Assembly (NCBI GenBank): GCA_947626405.1
Contig: CANQSE010000117.1
Coordinates: 1-6,474, forward strand
Source: an uncultured Acetatifactor sp.
GTDB lineage: Bacteria; Bacillota; Clostridia; Lachnospirales; Lachnospiraceae
Reading direction: 5' to 3'
Length of the DNA stretch: 6,474 nt
The notes beneath the pieces were generated by a model. The model saw only the letters and a program-made list of their open reading frames with translations, was not told where the DNA came from and ran no database searches. The position numbers and the translations under genes are program-made. How positions within the stretch are numbered: position 1 is the first letter of the stretch; every line of letters starts with the position of its first letter. Of the stretch, positions 1 to 6,292 are shown piece by piece.

Positions 1-468
1 TGTCACGTCATGTGAAAACACCTTTTCGCCGTCCGTTCCGAATTTATTCAGTATGTATTCGGTAGTGTACTGGTGTGTAGTCTCGTCAAAATCCGAATGG
101 TATGTCAGTGCAATGACGCTTCCGTCCGGCCCTACCGTCCAGCTATTCATGTAGTTATCGTCTTCGACTTCTGCGACCTGTACGGTGCTGCCGTCGGCAA
201 CGGAATATTTATTCAGCGTTTCGCTGTCTGTCTGCGTCTCCTCGTCATATTTGTAAGCTTCATAGTAAAGATCTCCACCGATCACAGCCGCCTGGTACCA
301 GGATATATCATTGTTGTCGATATTGATATACTCCGGAACATACGCCCACTCCGGCGTCTCCTGCACGTCGTCCTTTGACCCGCCGCATCCCGTCGCGCCA
401 AAAAGAAGCGCAGAAAGCATAAGGGCGGCAGCGATCTTCAAACGAGGCCTGATAATTTTTCTCTGCAT
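1..468 (-). CDS. Secreted lipoprotein, N-terminal part (runs off left edge)
   Basis: The first 156 codons of a gene whose 3' end lies outside the window. The start ATG (466-468) is preceded at 7 nt by AGGAGG (476-481), which settles the start. The N-terminus has a basic n-region (MQRKIIRPRLK), a hydrophobic core (IAAALMLSALLFGA) and a cysteine at residue 28 in ATGC. This is a lipobox-like site with Ala instead of the usual Leu at -3, followed by a Gly/Ser/Asp-rich linker. It predicts export and lipid anchoring on the outer face of the membrane. The mature part is acidic and rich in Tyr, Trp and Asp, with short strand-turn stretches (GGDLYYEAY, NSWTVGPDGSVIALTY) that look like beta-propeller blades. 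From memory, Lachnospiraceae have long lipoproteins with such an N-terminus joined to an extracellular solute-binding domain. That half is not visible here, so the function stays open. It has its own predicted promoter and is probably not part of the kinase transcript. Confidence 0.82.
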   Translation of the reverse strand, partial: MQRKIIRPRLKIAAALMLSALLFGATGCGGSKDDVQETPEWAYVPEYINIDNNDISWYQAAVIGGDLYYEAYKYDEETQTDSETLNKYSVADGSTVQVAEVEDDNYMNSWTVGPDGSVIALTYHSDFDETTHQYTTEYILNKFGTDGEKVFSHDVT

Positions 469-475
469 GATTTCT

Positions 476-481
476 CCTCCT
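476..481 (-). promoter_or_regulatory. Ribosome binding site of the lipoprotein gene
   Basis: AGGAGG lies 7 nt upstream of the ATG at 466-468. It supports this start for a gene that is open at the window edge. Confidence 0.75.
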
Positions 482-505
482 GATTTCAATTCATTCATAA
501 CGTTA

Positions 506-533
506 ATTTTACAGATTTATATTACAAAATCAA
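506..533 (-). promoter_or_regulatory. Predicted sigma-A-type promoter of the lipoprotein gene
   Basis: On the minus strand there is TTGATT (528-533) and TAAAAT (506-511) with a 16-nt spacer, inside the AT-rich 116-nt gap between the DegV-kinase stop and the lipoprotein start. Transcription would begin near position 499, giving a leader of about 30 nt that carries the AGGAGG site. The match is moderate and the gap is AT-rich, so a chance match is possible. The rest of the gap (469-584) shows no other gene and no convincing terminator. Confidence 0.4.
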
Positions 534-584
534 TATCCAAATTAAAAAGACGTATTATTTATATAAAAAGTTACAGTCCCTGTT

Positions 585-3290
585 TTACACGATGTCTCCC
601 TCGATATGAAATTCCCTGCCGTTTATCTTTGTCAGGTACGCGATTCCCATAGTTCCCAGCCCGCCGTTTGTCGAACACGACACTGAAGCTCTCCCCACAA
701 TCACCTTTTCAAAAGGAACATATTTAAGGACCTCCGCGACAAATTCCTCCTGCTGCTTTACGCTGCAGCCCGCGTGTGTTATAAACACCGCCCTCGTGTC
801 AATCCTGTTCCTTTTATGTAAAAGACTGCGGATCATGCGCTTTTGTGAGCTTTCAAGGCTTCCCAGCAAAAGCCCCCTTATCTTTACGTCGTTGTGACGC
901 ATCCGCACGACAGGATGGAAATTGAAAATATCAGTCATAAAAAGCGACAGCCTTCCACCGTGTCCGCTCCTGTAATAGCTTTGCGCATTGGGCATCATAA
1001 ACGTGGTCTCGATCTGTTTTTTAAGGATCTCAAGCTGAGCGCACAGATCCTCCACACTGCTGCACCCGTCCCGAAGCAGCCGGCTTGCCGCCATAGCCAT
1101 AAGGCCCTCTCCGCAGGAGATATGTCCGGAATCAATCACATGCACATGGTCGAATCCCACCGCCGCCTGAACAGCCGCGTTATAGCTCATTCCCGCCCCC
1201 GAAGCCATGGAAATATGGATCACATCCTCTGCTTCCGTGAGCGCTTCCGCATAAAAGTTCTCGTACTCCTCCACAGACGCGGGCACAGCCAGCGCCCTGC
1301 TTCCCGGCCGCGAGAGATAACGCGACAGATTGTCGGAATCCATATCGATTGTGTCGCGGAAGACTCCTCTGTCCGTCTCTATATGTGCATAGATCATTTT
1401 TAAATCGTAAGCGTCAAGATAATGCCCTGACAGATCGCTCACGCAGTCCGTGGTGATCTGTATTTTCTTTTTTCTGCGCCTGAGCGCCGCCCTGTCGGCC
1501 GCTGTACGCGCTTCCTCGGCGCCCACCCTGTATTCCACAAGATCCTCCGGCAGAAACTTAAGCACTTCAGCCTCCAGAAGATCTCCGTCAACAGGCTTTG
1601 ACAGATATCCGTCAAAACCGCTCTCAAGATATTTCTGTCTGTCTCCGGCGGACGCGTTAGCCGTCACAACTATCACCGGAGTCTGTCTTCCCGCGCTCTC
1701 ACGCCGCCTTATCTCCTTTAACGTCTCCTCGCCGTTTAAACCGTCCATCATGCTGTCCATAAGGATAACATGATAGATTTTTTTCTTCATCATCTCCAGA
1801 CATTCTTCACCGCTCCTTGCCGTTTCAACGCAGACCTTTGTCGCCCTGAGCAGCTTGGTGATGACAAGAAGGTTGGTCTCGTTGTCGTCTACCACAAGAA
1901 TTTTTGCCATGGGCGCTTCAAAGCTCTGTTTGTAATGCTCACGCTCCCTGACATGCAGCTTCCAGAGCAGGTTTACGTCGCCGATTGGCCTTGCGTCCGC
2001 AACCGGCTGCTCCAGAGTAACGGTAAACACCGAGCCCTTTCTGTAGATGCTGTCCACGGTAATAGTTCCGCCCATAAGGCTTACAAGCTGCTTGGTGATG
2101 GCAAGTCCCAGTCCGCTTCCCTCGATTTTACGGTTGTTTTCACGATCAATTCTCTTGAAATAATCATACAGGGAGTCGAGATCCTCTTTCCTGATTCCAA
2201 TTCCGGTGTCCGCCACGGATATTGTAAGCCGCACCTTATTATCAGCCTGCATTTCCCCCTCGACATTCAAAGTCACGGATCCCTTGGGAGTGTACTTTGC
2301 GGCATTGGTCAGCAAATTAATCAAAATCTGCCTGATACGCATTTCATCGCCTATAAGCTCGGCGGGAAGACTGCTGTCGATCATGACTCGAAAGTCCAGA
2401 TCCTTTTCGCTCATGCGCACCTGCATGAGTCCGACAACATCCTCAAAAAGCTCGCTCGTCTGATATTTCACCGGCACTATGGACATGTGATCGCTCTCGA
2501 TCTGGGAAAAATCAAGTATATCGTTGATGAGGTTTAACAGGATCCTGCTTGCGTTTTTTACCTTAAGGGCATCCTCCGCCACCTCGTCCGAAATGGCTTC
2601 GCGCAGGATCATCTCGTTCAGTCCGATTATGGCGTTTATAGGCGTCCTGATCTCATGGCTCATGTTTGCGAAAAAGGCGTCCTTTGACTTGCTCATTTTT
2701 TCGATTTCATTTTTTTGCTCAACCGTCCGCTCCCGCTCTTTTTCGTTTGTCCTGATCTGAAAGCGCATCATGCACCCCACCGTTATCCCGACGGCGATAA
2801 CGGCAAACAGAGAGTCATAATATACGGCTGATTTTGAACCCAATGACACGATAAGCCAGTCGTGGCTGTAGGCGAACACATATGTCGCCACGTCCGCCGC
2901 CACTGCCAGAGTCAGGAAAAAGATCATTTTTTTCCCGCGAAACATTATAAAAATATACAGAATCCCGAGCACAAACCACACGGTTGCGCCGCCCTGTATT
3001 CCGCCGCTTGAAAAAAACACAAAGGGAAAAATGCCGCAGGTAACGGTAACAGACATCAGCATTGCGGCGAGTTCAACCTTGTGAAAGCGGAAGGTCGCAA
3101 TCATTGAAATCACCACAACCACAAGCAGAACGCACACGGGCAGAGCGTTAAGCAGCGGGTTATCCAGGGCAAACCCCGCAAATATGGAAACCACGGACGT
3201 TGCACTGGCTATGATGAGGATCAGCTTAAACAGCTTCTCTCTCGGATCCTCTTTTCCGTGGAATATAAGTTTTTCCAGTTTATCCTTCAT
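585..3290 (-). CDS. Hybrid histidine kinase with receiver and C-terminal DegV (FakB-like) domain
   Basis: A 901-residue membrane protein. The ATG at 3288-3290 has AGGAGGG (3300-3306) 9 nt upstream. Domains in order: about six membrane segments (roughly 22-40, 46-66, 72-94, 102-117, 121-142, 155-176) with no large outer loop; a charged linker (180-203); HisKA with SHEIRTPIN and phospho-acceptor His212; HATPase with N-box Asn325/Asn329, DTGIG at 361-365 and GSGLGL at 391-396; a receiver (about 461-585) with Asp468/Asp469, phospho-acceptor Asp512, Thr543 and Lys565; a basic linker; then a full-length DegV-like domain (about 608-890). The last is shown by ITTDCVSDL, the VIDSGHISCGEGL block, SGHGGRLS, the HPVV block and GGLGTMGIAYL. 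DegV/FakB proteins bind a fatty acid and present it to the FakA kinase. Here the module replaces a normal output domain. The kinase core looks intact. There is no HPt in this protein, but the upstream kinase has one. Ligand and signal are unknown. Confidence 0.93.
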   Translation of the reverse strand: MKDKLEKLIFHGKEDPREKLFKLILIIASATSVVSIFAGFALDNPLLNALPVCVLLVVVVISMIATFRFHKVELAAMLMSVTVTCGIFPFVFFSSGGIQGGATVWFVLGILYIFIMFRGKKMIFFLTLAVAADVATYVFAYSHDWLIVSLGSKSAVYYDSLFAVIAVGITVGCMMRFQIRTNEKERERTVEQKNEIEKMSKSKDAFFANMSHEIRTPINAIIGLNEMILREAISDEVAEDALKVKNASRILLNLINDILDFSQIESDHMSIVPVKYQTSELFEDVVGLMQVRMSEKDLDFRVMIDSSLPAELIGDEMRIRQILINLLTNAAKYTPKGSVTLNVEGEMQADNKVRLTISVADTGIGIRKEDLDSLYDYFKRIDRENNRKIEGSGLGLAITKQLVSLMGGTITVDSIYRKGSVFTVTLEQPVADARPIGDVNLLWKLHVREREHYKQSFEAPMAKILVVDDNETNLLVITKLLRATKVCVETARSGEECLEMMKKKIYHVILMDSMMDGLNGEETLKEIRRRESAGRQTPVIVVTANASAGDRQKYLESGFDGYLSKPVDGDLLEAEVLKFLPEDLVEYRVGAEEARTAADRAALRRRKKKIQITTDCVSDLSGHYLDAYDLKMIYAHIETDRGVFRDTIDMDSDNLSRYLSRPGSRALAVPASVEEYENFYAEALTEAEDVIHISMASGAGMSYNAAVQAAVGFDHVHVIDSGHISCGEGLMAMAASRLLRDGCSSVEDLCAQLEILKKQIETTFMMPNAQSYYRSGHGGRLSLFMTDIFNFHPVVRMRHNDVKIRGLLLGSLESSQKRMIRSLLHKRNRIDTRAVFITHAGCSVKQQEEFVAEVLKYVPFEKVIVGRASVSCSTNGGLGTMGIAYLTKINGREFHIEGDIV

Positions 3291-3299
3291 ATACCGTCA

Positions 3300-3306
3300 C
3301 CCTCCT
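3300..3306 (-). promoter_or_regulatory. Ribosome binding site of the DegV-kinase gene
   Basis: AGGAGGG lies 9 nt upstream of the ATG at 3288-3290, within the 61-nt gap (3291-3351) between the two kinases. The gap holds no good promoter or T-tract terminator, so the two kinase genes are probably co-transcribed. Confidence 0.75.
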
Positions 3307-3351
3307 GCCGCCCGCTTACATTGCGTTTTTCGTCAGCGGATTATTATGATC

Positions 3352-5934
3352 TCACCTGGATTTGTCCGGCATGACCACGGCGCTCGCCGAGATCAGATCC
3401 CTGATGTTTTTGTATTCTTCCATCATGTCGGCATGATATTTCATAATGAAACCGGCGTCCCCGCCCTTGCCCGCAAGCTCCAGAGCCTTTGCCATCGCAG
3501 ACAGCTTTTCCGCGCCTATGCTGAGCATTGAGCTTTTAAGCGCGTGAGCCAATGTGGCGTATCCGTTCCAGTCCTGCCTGTCGAACATGTCCTGGAGCTT
3601 TCCGCTCTCCTCCTGCCAGGTCTGCGCAACCAGCCTCAGAATCTCCTTGTAATCCTCAAGGCTTCCGCAGTATCTCACACCAAGCTTTTCGTCAAATACG
3701 TCCTCCGGAAGATCCGTAAGACGCCGCGGCACATTCTTACTCCCCGCGCCCTTCTGATCGGAATTATGGACGGCTTCCGCGTCGCGCTTAACTTCATAAT
3801 TACTCTCCGCGCCATTTGAGACCTTTGGGACGGCTTCCGCGTCGCGCTTAACATCATCCTCCGGCACAGGTACAAGCTTCTCCTGCGGCAGGACGCGGGC
3901 AAGCACACGCTCAAGCACCGACACCTCAATAGGCTTTGCCACAAAATCCTGGAAGCCCTCGTTTAAAAACACCTCGCGCATACCGCCTATGGCGTTTGCG
4001 GTCACTGCCACTATGGGAACGTTTTTAAAATAATTGCCCGGTTTAAGGCGTATACGCTTAAGCGTCTCAATGCCGTCCATCTCAGGCATCATGTGATCCA
4101 TGAAAATCACGTCATATTTCATGCTGTCCGTCTTTTTAAGCGCTTCCGCCCCGCTTACCGCAGTGTCAACCTGCACCATGTAAGGCTTAAGCAGACCTTC
4201 AAGCACCCGTATATTAAGGATGTTGTCGTCCACAATCAGCACCCTGCTGTCAGGCGCGATAAATTTCCCCTGATAAAAATACGAAGCGTCAAGGCTCTGC
4301 ATCATATTGCGCCCGTTCAGCACCATTGTGATAGGCAGAATAAAGAACGGCTTATAAAGCTTGCGTATTCTCTTGTTTGCAATTCTCACATCGTTAAAGC
4401 GCTCAATTATCGCCACAACCGTAGTATTTTCAGACAGCACGTCGAAAAACGCCCTGTCCTCCTCATATTCCTCTATACTTATAAAAACATGTGTCAGCGT
4501 CTCCCTCTCCGCCCTTCTCTTTAACTCGGGCAAATTCTGACACACATGACATTTCACCTTGAGCCTTGAGATTATGTGATAAATAAGCAGGCTGTACGCT
4601 TCCCTGACGTCAGGGCGGTCATAGCGCTCCATGTCCACATAGATAGCGGCGTTTATACTCTCCCTGTCCTGTACGGCCGCAATCGGCGTAAAGTCCGTAA
4701 CCTTCTGAGGTATGACAAACTGTATCTCGCTTCCCTTCCCAAGCTCGCTTGACACCGTTATGAAACCTCCCATCCTGTCCACAAGCTGCTGGGCGATGGC
4801 AAGTCCAAGACCGATTCCCTCTTTGCGGCGGTTTCTTTTTGCGTCAACCTGGTTAAAGTTGGTAAACAGCTTTTCCATGCTTTCCTTTTTCATGCCGATG
4901 CCGGTATCTCTTACCCGCACGATCAGGTTGATGCCGTAATCCGTTTTCCAGAAACTGATGATGATGCTGACGCACCCCTCGGACGTAAATTTAAGCGCAT
5001 TGTTTACCAGGTTCATGATAATTCTGCGTATCTTCTGTTCATCGCCCACAAGGCCGCTCGGAAGATCGGCGTCGCAGTCAACGATCAGGTCGATCTGCTT
5101 CTCGTTTTTAAGCGCAAGCGTCATGTTTATGACGTCGTTTATTGTGGAAGTTATATTGTACGACTCCTCGACAAGCGTCGTCTTTCCCGACTGCATCTCC
5201 GTAAAATCAAGTATGTCGCTCACAATTGACTGCAGGCTGCGTCCGGCCGTCTGGATGTTGTACACGTCTTCACGGACCTTGTCCGTCAGCGCCTCGCGGA
5301 GCACAATCTCGCTGGTTCCGCATATAGTGTTTATGGGCGTTCTGATCTCATGGCTCACATTTGCCATAAAATCATCCTTGCTGCGCCTCGTCTCCTCAAG
5401 CTCCTCCAGTATTTCCTTCTGTCTCTGCTCCCCTTCCAGGCGTTTTTTGTTAAGAAGGTATATCACGTTTTCTATAAAGAGCACGGCCAAAATCTCCAGC
5501 ATGGTCTGCATCGTGCTGCGCTCGTCCGAAAAATCAACAGTTCTCGCAATCAGGAGATGATATATGCACATAAAAATGAAGGTCAGCACAGGTACGTATA
5601 CAATCTCCGTGATTTCATAATAGATGAGTATAACCATATTCATCAGAAAGACGGGCACGGCAAGTGACAGACTCGCCTTATATACCGACCAGAATACGAC
5701 GCTCATCTGCATAAAGCATGTCACCGTAAAGGCGCGGAACAGATAGGATCGCAGTCCGCGCACGTGGAGAAAAAGTCCGGCGGCCCAGCCAAGATCAGTA
5801 AACAGTGCAAGCCAGACAGGCCAGCCGTTTTTCAGCGTAAAAAAGGTAAGGACAACGCTGTACACAAAATAGTACAGCAATACTGTCCGCTCGGCTCTTT
5901 TTTCTTCCTTTTCCCGTAAGATCTCCTCCGGCAC
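3352..5934 (-). CDS. Membrane hybrid histidine kinase with pseudo-receiver, receiver and HPt domain
   Basis: An 860-residue protein from the GTG at 5932-5934, which has GGGAGGG 6 nt upstream. The frame stays open to a GTG at 6055-6057 (901 residues), but that extra stretch is made of the upstream gene's terminator and this gene's promoter. Domains in 860-residue numbering: six membrane segments (about 16-34, 38-57, 63-83, 87-107, 109-129, 145-162); a charged helical linker (163-187); HisKA with SHEIRTPIN and His195; HATPase with Asn312, DTGIG at 343-347 and GIGLGL at 373-378; a receiver-like region without an acceptor Asp (about 415-557); a true receiver (563-681) with Asp569/Asp570, phospho-acceptor Asp613, Thr645 and Lys667; a linker with a duplicated VKRDAEAV; and an HPt domain (744-852) with His797 in AHALKSS. 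This is the BarA/ArcB-like order His-Asp-His, fit for phosphorelay. No DNA-binding regulator follows; the next gene is the kinase-DegV fusion. The sensed signal is unknown. Confidence 0.9.
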   Translation of the reverse strand: MPEEILREKEEKRAERTVLLYYFVYSVVLTFFTLKNGWPVWLALFTDLGWAAGLFLHVRGLRSYLFRAFTVTCFMQMSVVFWSVYKASLSLAVPVFLMNMVILIYYEITEIVYVPVLTFIFMCIYHLLIARTVDFSDERSTMQTMLEILAVLFIENVIYLLNKKRLEGEQRQKEILEELEETRRSKDDFMANVSHEIRTPINTICGTSEIVLREALTDKVREDVYNIQTAGRSLQSIVSDILDFTEMQSGKTTLVEESYNITSTINDVINMTLALKNEKQIDLIVDCDADLPSGLVGDEQKIRRIIMNLVNNALKFTSEGCVSIIISFWKTDYGINLIVRVRDTGIGMKKESMEKLFTNFNQVDAKRNRRKEGIGLGLAIAQQLVDRMGGFITVSSELGKGSEIQFVIPQKVTDFTPIAAVQDRESINAAIYVDMERYDRPDVREAYSLLIYHIISRLKVKCHVCQNLPELKRRAERETLTHVFISIEEYEEDRAFFDVLSENTTVVAIIERFNDVRIANKRIRKLYKPFFILPITMVLNGRNMMQSLDASYFYQGKFIAPDSRVLIVDDNILNIRVLEGLLKPYMVQVDTAVSGAEALKKTDSMKYDVIFMDHMMPEMDGIETLKRIRLKPGNYFKNVPIVAVTANAIGGMREVFLNEGFQDFVAKPIEVSVLERVLARVLPQEKLVPVPEDDVKRDAEAVPKVSNGAESNYEVKRDAEAVHNSDQKGAGSKNVPRRLTDLPEDVFDEKLGVRYCGSLEDYKEILRLVAQTWQEESGKLQDMFDRQDWNGYATLAHALKSSMLSIGAEKLSAMAKALELAGKGGDAGFIMKYHADMMEEYKNIRDLISASAVVMPDKSR
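3737..3852 (-). repeat. Tandem in-frame duplication in the receiver-HPt linker
   Basis: Two exact 25-bp copies (3828-3852 and 3768-3792) lie 60 bp apart and each encodes VKRDAEAV. A second matching block follows each copy (3800-3813 and 3737-3750, 13 of 14 bases the same) at an offset of 63 bp, encoding GAES/GAGS. The two copies therefore look like a 20-codon tandem duplication that later gained or lost one codon and drifted in the middle. It lies in a disordered-looking, charged linker between the receiver and the HPt. Confidence 0.85.
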
Positions 5935-5940
5935 CGTTCT

Positions 5941-5947
5941 CCCTCCC
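5941..5947 (-). promoter_or_regulatory. Ribosome binding site that decides the start of the HPt kinase
   Basis: GGGAGGG lies 6 nt upstream of the GTG at 5932-5934. Neither the in-frame ATG at 6001-6003 nor the GTG at 6055-6057 has a well-spaced site. This is the main reason for choosing the shorter 860-residue protein. Confidence 0.65.
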
Positions 5948-6011
5948 GTCCCTGCCGCTTTATTTATATCCTGTGCTGCCTGCCATGCGCAAACACGCCG
6001 CATTTTTACCA

Positions 6012-6040
6012 AGTATAACACAAAGAAGACAGATATGCAA
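6012..6040 (-). promoter_or_regulatory. Predicted extended -10 sigma-A-type promoter for the kinase pair
   Basis: On the minus strand, TTGCAT (6035-6040) and TATACT (6012-6017) are separated by exactly 17 nt, with TG one base before the -10 (TGTTATACT), an extended -10. Transcription would start near 6005, giving a leader of about 70 nt that carries the GGGAGGG site. The -35 box begins in the T-tract of the rpmF terminator, so the end of one unit touches the start of the next. The stretch 5935-6038 holds nothing else that I can support. Confidence 0.65.
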
Positions 6041-6089
6041 AAAAATCCTGAAAACACCTCCGCATTGGCAAAAGGTATTTTCAGGATTT
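6039..6089 (-). terminator. Rho-independent terminator of the yceD-rpmF unit
   Basis: The arms 6074-6089 and 6043-6058 are inverted copies that pair over 16 bp with a single G-U wobble, around a 15-nt loop (6059-6073). They are followed on the minus strand by a run of seven T (6045-6039), partly within the arm. The hairpin starts about 20 nt after the rpmF stop. On the plus strand only three T follow, so it works in one direction. Its distal arm overlaps the upstream part of the kinase open frame. Confidence 0.88.
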
Positions 6090-6110
6090 CATGCTGTCTT
6101 TAAAAAATCG

Positions 6111-6290
6111 TCAGTCAACTTCAACGACCTGCTTTTTGTTGTAGGAACCGCAGGCCTTGCAAACCCTGTGAGGAACCGTGAGGGCGCCGCACTTGCTGCA
6201 CTTAACAAGTGTAGGTGCGCTCATCTTCCAGTTTGCGCGTCTCTTGTCTCGTCTGCTCTTGGACGATTTATTTTTGGGACAAATGGACAT
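6111..6290 (-). CDS. rpmF: Large ribosomal subunit protein bL32
   Basis: A complete 59-residue protein. The ATG at 6288-6290 has AAGGAGG (6298-6304) 7 nt upstream. The sequence is immediately recognisable as L32: MSICPKNKSSKSRRDKRRAN, then WKMSAPTLVKC, and a zinc-ribbon with Cys31-x2-Cys34 and Cys44-x2-Cys47, ending in SYNKKQVVEVD. It is the cysteine-containing (C+) form, which binds zinc, and its length is normal. L32 is a structural protein of the 50S subunit. The gene lies 2 nt after the yceD stop, the conserved bacterial pairing, and is closed by the strong terminator. In many bacteria plsX follows this pair; here the unit ends and signalling genes follow. Confidence 0.98.
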   Translation of the reverse strand: MSICPKNKSSKSRRDKRRANWKMSAPTLVKCSKCGALTVPHRVCKACGSYNKKQVVEVD

Positions 6291-6292
6291 CG

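Noticed and set aside
545..584. Small inverted repeat (ACAG/CTGT) followed by a few T after the DegV-kinase stop, as a terminator
   Set aside because: A 4-bp stem with a 3-nt loop is too weak and the T-run is separated from it; it could be chance in AT-rich DNA.
1400..1500. DegV domain as a separate gene joined by a frameshift or sequencing error
   Set aside because: The frame and charged linker are continuous, and no start codon with a Shine-Dalgarno site is present near the junction.
1536..1910. Possible separate start at an internal ATG (MAKILVVDD) giving a stand-alone receiver-DegV protein
   Set aside because: No ribosome binding site precedes the ATG at codon 461 and the frame continues unbroken from the kinase core. 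It looks like an ordinary domain boundary.
1770..2537. A 255-codon open frame on the plus strand, and other plus-strand frames of 100-200 codons (for example 4958-5560)
   Set aside because: They lie antisense to strongly conserved kinase domains, have low-complexity or His/Ser-rich translations with no family match, and lack good ribosome binding sites.
3291..3351. A 5-bp inverted repeat (CCGCT/AGCGG) and an ATG-TAA start-stop in the gap between the kinases, as a regulatory element
   Set aside because: The stem is short with a long loop and no T-tract, and the ATG-TAA has no ribosome binding site.
3352..6057. Both kinases appear to be exactly 901 residues long, suggesting a simple duplication
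   Set aside because: The upstream length depends on a start inside a terminator. With the supported start it is 860 residues, and the C-terminal domains differ, so the match is coincidence.
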